DNA of 46,451 nt from Segetibacter sp. (GTDB taxonomy: Bacteria > Bacteroidota > Bacteroidia > Chitinophagales > Chitinophagaceae). The translations under genes and the position numbers were made by a program. The stretch lies in contig JAQBNO010000116.1 of the NCBI GenBank assembly GCA_028288485.1, forward strand, positions 1 to 46,451. The letters are read 5' to 3'. The notes below the pieces were generated by a model, which saw only the letters and a program-made list of their open reading frames with translations, did no database searches and was not told where the DNA came from. Shown piece after piece: positions 25,569 to 31,924 of the stretch (its first letter is position 1; every line of letters begins with the position of its first letter).

Positions 25569-26324
25569 TTGAATCCAACAATTCCCGCAAACGTTTGCAG
25601 AAGTTTTTATCTTATTGCCCATGGTTGCAACGATATGGCTAAAATTAATAAGGCCTTCAGGCAAAAAGTAAATGGGATGGAATGTGATCTTTGGGCGGAT
25701 GAACAAAGCAAATGGTGGATTAGCCATGACGGCTCTGAGAAAGCTGATTTAGTAGAATGGCTGACGCATGTTGGAAAAGCGGAGAAAAAATTTCGACGGC
25801 AGTTGGCTGTAATCATTTTCGATATAAAGTCGGCCGAACCGATTGCAGGCGTTCGTGATATAATTAATACCCATCTTCCAGCGGGCTTGCCTCATATATA
25901 TTCCACTGCCAAACTCGATAAGGCTCCTATTTTTACAGCCATTGTTCCACTGCTAACCGAAAATGAAGGAATCGCTATAGATGAAGAAGATGACCCGATA
26001 AAAGTGGCAGAATTCTTCAGGGAGATTGGTGCTACACAATGCTGGTATGGCAACGGAATTACGCTAATTCCCCTGAACACTGAATTTCATATTTCGATGC
26101 AGGAAGCCGCACCTATTAGGGATACAACCGGGCCGTTTTCGAAAATTTACACCTGGTCCGTTCACCGGAAAAAGGCTTTGCATAAATATATTATAGAGGA
26201 TAAGGTAGATGCAGTGATAGTAGGCTTAAACAACATTTTAACCCGGCCTGTCAGCAATGCATTAAAGATTATCGAAGCGAGTAATGAGGTGCAACTGGCA
26301 GATAGAAGCAGCCGGTTGTTTTAG
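25569..26324 (+). CDS. Sphingomyelinase D / spider-venom PLD-like phosphodiesterase
   Basis: This 251-residue protein has the GDPD-like TIM-barrel signature of spider sphingomyelinase D. It reads FYLIAHGCNDMAKIN, VNGMECDLWADEQ and KWWISHDG, then LAVIIFDIKS and IYTWSVHRKKALHKYI. The catalytic set His18, Glu38, Asp40, His53 has exactly the spacing of His12, Glu32, Asp34, His47 in the spider enzyme, and Asp85/Lys87 correspond to Asp91/Lys93. The closing 'YTWSV' matches the family 'YyWTVDk'. Such enzymes cleave choline or ethanolamine head groups, forming cyclic phosphates. There is no signal peptide, so the cellular location is unclear. The start is TTG at 25569, because no ATG precedes the catalytic His18 and the next Met (23) would remove it. 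Confidence 0.85.
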   Translation: MNPTIPANVCRSFYLIAHGCNDMAKINKAFRQKVNGMECDLWADEQSKWWISHDGSEKADLVEWLTHVGKAEKKFRRQLAVIIFDIKSAEPIAGVRDIINTHLPAGLPHIYSTAKLDKAPIFTAIVPLLTENEGIAIDEEDDPIKVAEFFREIGATQCWYGNGITLIPLNTEFHISMQEAAPIRDTTGPFSKIYTWSVHRKKALHKYIIEDKVDAVIVGLNNILTRPVSNALKIIEASNEVQLADRSSRLF

Positions 26325-26450
26325 TCTACTGTTCCATCACTTTGTTTTTTAAAGGGCCCTGCAGCTTTTTATTTTCGGGCGAGTAAGCAGATGGAGTGTA
26401 GTGCTTACTCCAATGATAGCTGTTTCAACAGCCGGATTAAATATTCCGGT

Positions 26451-26458
26451 TACTTTTG
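26451..26458 (+). promoter_or_regulatory. Bacteroidota -7 promoter element
   Basis: TACTTTTG fits TAnnTTTG and lies 22 bases before the ATG of the peptidase E gene. A possible -33 box (GTTTC) is 20-odd bases upstream. Confidence 0.5.
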
Positions 26459-26479
26459 CAGGTCTAATCTGTAGTTCTT

Positions 26480-27205
26480 ATGTCTTCATTACGTGTTTTA
26501 GCATTCAGCAGTTCCCGGGTAGGTAGTTCTGGTTATCTTGAAATTGCCGCCCCTCTTATTAAAAATTTCCTTGGCGACAAAGTCCTTAATATCGCCTTCA
26601 TTCCCTTTGCCGATGCTGATAACGACTACAATGGCTATCTAGCTAAAGTGAAGGAAGGACTTGCTGAATTACCATATAAAATGCATGTGGTGAAACCGGC
26701 AAATGCTCACGCTACCGTTGAACAGGCAGACGTGATTATGGTTGGCGGAGGAAATACCTTTAAATTGCTACACGATTTATATCAATTCTCGTTAATAGAT
26801 GTAATCAGCAAGTTGGTAAATTCAGGAACACCTTATATCGGTTGGAGCGCCGGTTCAAACATCGCCGGACTTACTATTGGTACCACTAATGACATGCCTA
26901 TCATAGAGCCAAAAAGCTTTAAAGCGCTGGGCTTTTTTCCTTTTCAAATTAACCCGCATTACCTAAATATAAAGGCTGAAGGACATAACGGTGAAAGCCG
27001 CGACGAGCGATTAATGGAGTACCTGAAACTTAATCCAAAAGCCACGATTATCGGTTTACCTGAAGGCACAGCCCTTCATCGGGAAGGAGATACTTTAAAG
27101 CTTGTGGGACAAGTACCTGCGGTTTTATTCAGAACAGGTTCAATTCAGGCTGATCCTGTTTGTACTGTTCTCAATATTGGTTCAGATCTTTCCGGGTTAT
27201 TGTAA
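26480..27205 (+). CDS. pepE: Dipeptidase E (peptidase family S51)
   Basis: This 241-residue cytoplasmic peptidase hydrolyses dipeptides with N-terminal aspartate. The nucleophile Ser123 sits in YIGWSAGSNIAG and the catalytic His160 in FQINPHYLN. The acidic residue of the triad is probably Asp138 in TTNDMP or a nearby residue. The upstream VIMVGGGNTFKLLHDLYQF is also diagnostic, as is GLPEGTALHREGD near the end. Length and motifs agree with the E. coli enzyme (229 residues). It has a good -7 promoter element and is probably transcribed alone. Confidence 0.93.
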   Translation: MSSLRVLAFSSSRVGSSGYLEIAAPLIKNFLGDKVLNIAFIPFADADNDYNGYLAKVKEGLAELPYKMHVVKPANAHATVEQADVIMVGGGNTFKLLHDLYQFSLIDVISKLVNSGTPYIGWSAGSNIAGLTIGTTNDMPIIEPKSFKALGFFPFQINPHYLNIKAEGHNGESRDERLMEYLKLNPKATIIGLPEGTALHREGDTLKLVGQVPAVLFRTGSIQADPVCTVLNIGSDLSGLL

Positions 27206-27425
27206 AACTTGCTGTATAGTATCTATACAAAAAAATATCAATTGTAATTGCAACAGAAACTAATACGACGGGTAGTTACAAAACAACCAATTAATTGTAC
27301 GAACAGGTGAAGGTGCTGCCTGTACAATAACTGGTACGCTAAACCTCCAAAAAAAATGTTATTAAAAGTTGCTTTTTTATAAAAATAAGTTTGATGCTTA
27401 AAAGAGTTATACCTGAAGAAATTAA

Positions 27426-27460
27426 AAATTGTAGGAACAGGTGATATGTTCCTACAATTT
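27426..27460 (+). terminator. Strong hairpin with 13-bp stem
   Basis: AAATTGTAGGAAC (27426-27438) pairs perfectly with GTTCCTACAATTT (27448-27460) around a nine-base loop. It is probably the terminator for pepE, although it lies 220 bases after the stop codon. Its left arm closely repeats a segment at 27294-27310. Confidence 0.6.
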
Positions 27461-27484
27461 CGGGTGAAGAATACTATTGTTTGA

Positions 27485-27546
27485 TCTTTTCTTTTGTAGC
27501 CCTCATAATAACCTCACTCAGCCTTGGTTGCGTCGCACACTTGTAC
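27485..27546 (+). repeat. Family A repeat, full-length copy 7
   Basis: The core 27527-27546 is a perfect GTTGCGTCGCACACTTGTAC. The left arm starting TCTTTTCTTTTGTAGCCCTC is a diverged form of the ATTTTTATGGACC end. Confidence 0.9.
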
Positions 27547-27619
27547 AGTAAAGCTTTAAGGAGATTTTTCTCACAGCTGTTTTAGCCTTCATTCATTTGA
27601 GTAAGAGCACCTTGCAAAA

Positions 27620-28093
27620 TCACAATACAACTACGACACAAATTCTACGACCAGAGGAGGTTGTCCAACAAAGCCTTACGACATCTCCTGGCCTTCCAAT
27701 TATAATAATCACCCGGCCCATTTTTTGGGTGGATTGAGGTAAGTAAGTTTCACCTGATTTGCCTTGTAAGGTCCACTGTATAGTTTTACCGTCCCTGATA
27801 TTTGCGACAACTTTGTAGCCATTGCCAAGATCGCTTACTACGTTCAGTCCCGACTTAAATGGAAAGGCCTTAATTGTATTGATAAGGTCATAAGTCTTAG
27901 AACTTGTATCACAAGAAAGACAAGTAGAACTTCCTTGTGCGCCCTTATCCAGCGATTGCTTTAGTGCTTCTGTTTGTCTAAGTTGGTTATTACCGCCAAA
28001 GTCATGTTGCACTTCTGATTGCTTCTGACAGCTTACTATCATACAAATAGTTATAAATGCTGCAATGAATAGTTTTAATGTTACCTGTTTCAT
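27620..28093 (-). CDS. Lipoprotein with a CxxCD motif (hypothetical)
   Basis: The 157-residue protein has a lipoprotein signal (Cys22 in ITICMIVSCQKQ), a flexible Gln-rich linker and then STCLSCDTSSKTYD (Cys58 and Cys61). Its mature domain is beta-rich and ends in hydrophobic strands (KMGRVIIIIGRPGDVVRLCW, RICVVVVL). I do not recognise the family. The S-x-C-x-S-C-D motif recurs in the mature part of the subtilisin lipoprotein encoded 2.9 kb away (SESCQSCD), so the two may work together. The gene is divergent from the sigma-factor gene, with a GC-rich structured leader between them. Confidence 0.7.
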   Translation of the reverse strand: MKQVTLKLFIAAFITICMIVSCQKQSEVQHDFGGNNQLRQTEALKQSLDKGAQGSSTCLSCDTSSKTYDLINTIKAFPFKSGLNVVSDLGNGYKVVANIRDGKTIQWTLQGKSGETYLPQSTQKMGRVIIIIGRPGDVVRLCWTTSSGRRICVVVVL

Positions 28094-28129
28094 AAATAAA
28101 ATTTTAAAAAATTACGTTTGTTAGTTTAT

Positions 28130-28198
28130 TCCCACCCTGTCTCTCGCCGTGGATGGGGTTCAGCGCCCGGCCTTTAACGTGCTCCCCGGAACTCACGG
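28130..28198 (-). ncRNA. Possible structured leader or small RNA
   Basis: A GC-rich island in A/T-rich surroundings, 37 bases upstream of the lipoprotein start. CCGTG(28147-28151)/CACGG(28194-28198), GGGG(28155-28158)/CCCC(28184-28187) and AGC(28162-28164)/GCT(28181-28183) form nested stems. It does not match any riboswitch I know. No homologue comparison was possible. Confidence 0.25.
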
Positions 28199-28494
28199 TT
28201 TACAAGTGGTGTTTACAACACCCCGACTGTATTTGCTGCCAGTGCTATATGTCGTACAGCAACGTCCTGTTCTTTTTCTTTGAGGCAACAGGATAATCTC
28301 TCGCAATTGTTGCGCAATCAATATCATTAAGAGAAAGCGTGTTGAACACAAGATTCCCTGGTATATTTTCTTAAAAATTTGTGATGGTAAACCCGCCGGT
28401 ATTGGTCTTACAACTTGCTTTCTAAACCCTTCGATAGCCGCTATTAATAATGCTGTGTCCGACTTATTTGCTTTTGCTGCCTGAAATGTTACAA

Positions 28495-28550
28495 GCACAA
28501 GTGAGTGACACAACAATGAGTAACAGAATGAAAATGCTCGTCCCAAAGAA
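28495..28550 (-). repeat. Family A repeat, variant core, copy 8
   Basis: The plus-strand core GCACAAGTGAGTGACACAAC is the GTGACAC variant. It has the same orientation as the variant copy at 34900-34919, and the two bracket the sigma/subtilase/CHAT cluster. Confidence 0.75.
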
Positions 28551-28830
28551 TTAGCCTACAAATAAGTTGAAGAATTTTAATGGGCCTCTTACACTTCCCG
28601 TGGAGACTTGTATTGCTGGTGAAACATAAGCGGGCAAACTGCCTCCTACTCTATTATTCGCATTTTGGAAATGCATGGAAACAAAAAAGAATAAAAACTT
28701 TTTAATCTTTTTTCTCACCAACATTTTCGAGGCATTTCTACTCTCCTTATTGTGAAAGCTTCATGCTGGCAAACACATTATAATGGGGCGAATAGTAGGG
28801 GTAAAATTGTTCGAAGTCAATTGAAAAGGA

Positions 28831-28965
28831 ATGAAAAGTGTTTTATTGTTTGGTTCCCATTTAGTAGCCAGCCTGGCTTGCCTTCCAGCGCATTTCGCCC
28901 TTTTAAATAATAGTATACATGCCATCTTGCAAACCACTTTTATTATAGGTAAATTGGTTGTATAA
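28831..28965 (+). CDS. Possible 44-residue leader-like peptide
   Basis: A frame MKSVLLFGSHLVASLACLPA followed by HFALLNNSIHAIL and ending in TAA at 28963-28965, 14 bases before the sigma factor start. It opens like a signal peptide. An AAAAGGA stretch touches the ATG, too close for normal initiation. It may be chance. Confidence 0.2.
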   Translation: MKSVLLFGSHLVASLACLPAHFALLNNSIHAILQTTFIIGKLVV

Positions 28966-28979
28966 TAACTTTTAAAAAT

Positions 28980-29549
28980 ATGAACGATGATTTGATGATT
29001 AATGGTTTAAGCATTAACAACCAGCATCGGACGTATTTTGAAAATGAATTTTATTTACAGTATAAATACTTCATCAAAGAGGGCTGTAGCAAGTACAAGC
29101 TTTCTGGTGAAGATAGTTTTAGTGCCTACAGTGATGCCGTGTTATCAGCCATCCACAATATAGGAACCGGAAAATTTGACAAGAGCGCTTCCATAAAAAC
29201 CTACCTGTTCCAGATTTTCAGGAACAAATGTGTTGACCTTGTAAGAAAAATTACGAACAATAAAGAGAAGGTAAATCAATCAACGTTAGCAGCCGAACTA
29301 TTAAGTCACCTTCCCGATGCTGCAAAAAATGCAGTTGAAAGACTAATTGACAACGAAAAAATGCTGGCCATAAAACAAGGCCTGGAAACAATAGGCCAAA
29401 GGTGCAAAGAGATTTTGCTGCTGTATGAAGATGGCTACAACGATAAGCAGATTGCAGAACGATTCGACTATAACAACGCGGCAGTAGTGAAAACAACAAG
29501 ATTACGTTGTCGTGAAAAATTAAAAAGTTTATACAACAACCATGAATAA
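28980..29549 (+). CDS. ECF-type RNA polymerase sigma factor
   Basis: This 189-residue sigma-70 family protein lacks regions 1 and 3. Region 2 spans about residues 25-95 (FIKEGCSKYKLSGEDSFSAY, SIKTYLFQIFRNKCVDLVRK, where the YLFqI.RN..id..R helix binds the -10 element). Region 4 spans about 125-185 (IGQRCKEILLLYEDGYNDKQ, IAERFDYNNAAVVKTTRLRC), with a helix-turn-helix for -35 recognition. It is the first gene of the protease cluster, and its last eight bases overlap the start of the next gene. In Bacteroidota this arrangement usually means control by the following membrane protein. The promoter it recognises cannot be told from this window. Confidence 0.92.
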   Translation: MNDDLMINGLSINNQHRTYFENEFYLQYKYFIKEGCSKYKLSGEDSFSAYSDAVLSAIHNIGTGKFDKSASIKTYLFQIFRNKCVDLVRKITNNKEKVNQSTLAAELLSHLPDAAKNAVERLIDNEKMLAIKQGLETIGQRCKEILLLYEDGYNDKQIAERFDYNNAAVVKTTRLRCREKLKSLYNNHE

Positions 29550-30279
29550 TGAGCAGGAATATATAGAAGCATACTTCAATAAAGAACTGGAAGATTCTGA
29601 AAAGAAGCAATTTGAAGAACGATGTGTTGCAGATGAAGCCTTTTCAAAAGATGTTGCTTTTTATATTCTTTCAAGAGAAGCTGCCCGACAAAAGTTATTG
29701 GAGCAAAAAAAGGAAGAGTGGGCAAAGTATGAAAAGGACAAGGAAAATAACGGTCGTGCTTCATTCAGGCAATTTACTATAGGCAAATGGTTGCCCTATG
29801 CTGCTGCTGCCTGTTTAATTCTTTTTGTTACAGGATATTTTCTTTTTAGCTCCCGGTCGCCTCAACAATTGGCCAACAAATATATCCAGGAGCATCTGAT
29901 GCAGCTTAGCCAAGCGATGAATGCTTCTAAAGACAGTCTTGAGAAAGGCATTGAAGCCTATAACAATAAGGATTATAAAACAGCTTTACTATTATTTGAA
30001 GGCGTGTACAAGGCCCACCCCGTACAAAGTGATGCATTAAAATATATGGGACATGTTTCCCTAGCAACAGGAAATTACGATAAAGCTTTAAGGTACTTTA
30101 CCGAATTAGCTGAAATGAAAGGTTTGTACAGCAACCCGGGGATGTTTTTAAAAGCAGTCACGCTACTTAAGCGCGACGAAAAGGGCGATAAAGAACAGGC
30201 TAAACAGTTGCTGCAACAGGTGGTAAACAATAGAGAAGAAGGAAGCAACCAGGCAAAAGAGTGGTTGGAAAAATGGTAA
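29542..30279 (+). CDS. Membrane anti-sigma-like protein with periplasmic TPR
   Basis: This 245-residue single-pass protein has a cytoplasmic N-terminal helical region (EYIEAYFNKELEDSEKKQFE, residues 1-65) that resembles Bacteroidota anti-sigma N-termini ('ie.Y...eL...E...FE..l..D..f..ev'). A membrane helix (about 83-103: WLPYAAAACLILFVTGYFLF) is followed by a TPR-type periplasmic region (AYNNKDYKTALLLFEGVYKA, HVSLATGNYDKALRYFTELA). It starts eight bases before the sigma factor stops, so translation is coupled. The TPR part probably senses a partner, perhaps one of the downstream proteases. The zinc-binding His/Cys motif of ZAS-type anti-sigmas is absent. Confidence 0.8.
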   Translation: MNNEQEYIEAYFNKELEDSEKKQFEERCVADEAFSKDVAFYILSREAARQKLLEQKKEEWAKYEKDKENNGRASFRQFTIGKWLPYAAAACLILFVTGYFLFSSRSPQQLANKYIQEHLMQLSQAMNASKDSLEKGIEAYNNKDYKTALLLFEGVYKAHPVQSDALKYMGHVSLATGNYDKALRYFTELAEMKGLYSNPGMFLKAVTLLKRDEKGDKEQAKQLLQQVVNNREEGSNQAKEWLEKW

Positions 30280-30329
30280 ATCCACGAATAGTTGAGGGGC
30301 TGTTTATTTTATATTTAAACTTATTTTTT

Positions 30330-31790
30330 ATGGAAGATACAAAGGTCAAAAAAAGCGCGGGTCTCCCTTTAATGGCCGCATTCATTTTATTATTTGCAAT
30401 TGTAATTAATCCCGGATGTAAGAAAAATGTGTTTGATACCGCTGATGATCAACTTTTAAAAAGTGAAAGTCTTGCAGCACACAGTTATTTAATAGCTTCT
30501 AAATCGCCTGAATTACTTGTTTGGCTAAAACCCGGCAGGACAAAGGAAGACTTGTCGCGTTGGGTTGATAAGGTAAAAAAGCTAGCGGGCGGGGCGGAAA
30601 TTGCATCAGAAAGCTGTCAAAGCTGCGACGGGTCTTTACTGCTCCTTAAAGGACCGGGCCTTACAACATATATACAGGGAAATACAGCTACCGGTGGCAG
30701 ATCGGGTTCTCCACCTACACCCACTTCAGGGGAGGACGGCCCTGTTTATTATAGCCGTAATTTTGAAGTTAGCTATAGTAACCCCAATAGTAAAAATTTT
30801 TCTGCTGTAAAACCTTTACCCCTGGTTATACCTTCTACAAAAATCGTTAAGGTGGCCGTTCTCGACACTGGAGTAGATACATTTGAATTGAAAAGGTTTG
30901 TCTTTAATTCTATTAATCCCTCCTGCACACCCAACGGAGATGCAGGCTACAACTTTTTTAGTCATAACCGTTACTTTGGTGATGATAATGCAATGAAGCA
31001 TGGAAGTACGGTAACACGGTTTGTTACAGACCAGGTAGTTAAATATGGAAAAAATCAGGTGGAAATTTTACCGGTAAAGACTCACGACAAGAATGGAATC
31101 AGTAATTTATTTACAATACTTTGCGCATTTGCTTATGCCAAAGAAAGAGGTGTTCATATCATTAATGCCAGCTTTGGTTTTTATTTGCCACGACTTCAAC
31201 TCTCTCCCCAATACACACGAGATCCGAACGTGCTTCTTTTGCGTGCATTCACTAAATACTACCTGACTGATAATAAGATTCTACTGGTTGCATCAGCAGG
31301 GAATAAGGATGACGTAAATGAACTGAAGACATTCGACGAGCACTTACTTCCATATCCTTCAAATCTTCGTAATCTTGACCAGGTTTCTTTTTATCCTGCA
31401 TCCCTTGCCAGGGACCCTGCATTTCCCAATGTATTAGCCGTTACTACTGTTGATGCACCTTCCGGAACTGTCAGTCCTTTTCAAAACTTCTCACCAGATG
31501 TTGTAGACATAGGTGTGAATGCTGATGCTATACTAGGGACCATGCCACCTGCGCTCCGGTATGTTTTTTATAATCCCCGTTTTATTAGTTCAGCAACGGC
31601 CGAAGGTTCTTCTTTTGCCACACCCATTATAACCGGAAAGCTTGCAGCAAATTATGAATTAATAAAGGCAGTTCTGAATACCGGGAGCTATACCAGGAAG
31701 GATATTTGGAATGCAGTCGGCTCCTCAATTGTTAAGAAGGCAAACGGCCTGGAAGACAAGACGAAGAATGGAAAATACGTAATTAAATAG
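30330..31790 (+). CDS. Subtilisin-family (S8) serine protease lipoprotein
   Basis: From the ATG at 30330 the product is 486 residues. It opens with a hydrophobic export signal followed by NPGCKKN (Cys30), a relaxed lipobox. The catalytic triad is Asp179 (KVAVLDTGVDTF), His224 (AMKHGSTVTRF) and Ser428 (AEGSSFATPIITGKLA), with oxyanion Asn325 in ASAGN. The HG(T/S) and G(T/S)SFATP motifs are intact, so the enzyme should be active. Residues 31-165 form a prodomain-like region with SESCQSCDGS, whose Cys pair echoes the divergent lipoprotein. A Gly/Pro/Ser linker lies at about 117-137. An upstream GTG at 30261 that overlaps the previous gene is unlikely because it would bury the signal. Confidence 0.9.
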   Translation: MEDTKVKKSAGLPLMAAFILLFAIVINPGCKKNVFDTADDQLLKSESLAAHSYLIASKSPELLVWLKPGRTKEDLSRWVDKVKKLAGGAEIASESCQSCDGSLLLLKGPGLTTYIQGNTATGGRSGSPPTPTSGEDGPVYYSRNFEVSYSNPNSKNFSAVKPLPLVIPSTKIVKVAVLDTGVDTFELKRFVFNSINPSCTPNGDAGYNFFSHNRYFGDDNAMKHGSTVTRFVTDQVVKYGKNQVEILPVKTHDKNGISNLFTILCAFAYAKERGVHIINASFGFYLPRLQLSPQYTRDPNVLLLRAFTKYYLTDNKILLVASAGNKDDVNELKTFDEHLLPYPSNLRNLDQVSFYPASLARDPAFPNVLAVTTVDAPSGTVSPFQNFSPDVVDIGVNADAILGTMPPALRYVFYNPRFISSATAEGSSFATPIITGKLAANYELIKAVLNTGSYTRKDIWNAVGSSIVKKANGLEDKTKNGKYVIK

Positions 31791-31924
31791 GCCCGTTAAA
31801 GAACCATGCTGCAGTATTTTAATAATACATAGTTTGCCCATTGGCCCGGCTTGCTGCCGTCGCATTCGTCCACCAGTAAGTGCCCGATGGCGTTTTAAAT
31901 AAAGACTTAAGTATTTACATCTTT

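Larger units (their letters stand above)
27206..27619. other. Convergent intergenic region with hairpins and family A repeat
   Basis: No gene is seen. It carries an imperfect hairpin around 27294-27330 (ATTGTAC...CCTGTACAAT), a perfect 13-bp-stem hairpin (27426-27460) and a perfect family A core (27527-27546). Confidence 0.6.
28094..28979. other. Long divergent intergenic region upstream of the sigma factor gene
   Basis: This holds a GC-rich, foldable segment (28130-28198), a variant family A repeat (28495-28514, arm to about 28550) and a possible 44-residue frame (28831-28965). A minus-strand open frame at 28193-28546 has poor composition and runs through the repeat, so I do not call it a gene. 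Confidence 0.55.

Noticed and set aside
26480-27205. Cyanophycinase instead of peptidase E
   Set aside because: The length, the GWSAGSN serine motif and the NPHY histidine motif fit dipeptidase E. Cyanophycinases are longer and differ around the catalytic residues.
28193-28546. Minus-strand open frame of 117 codons between the lipoprotein and sigma factor genes
   Set aside because: Its first codons run through a family A repeat, and its composition (Cys/Arg/Thr-rich tail) is not protein-like. It overlaps the GC-rich foldable segment.
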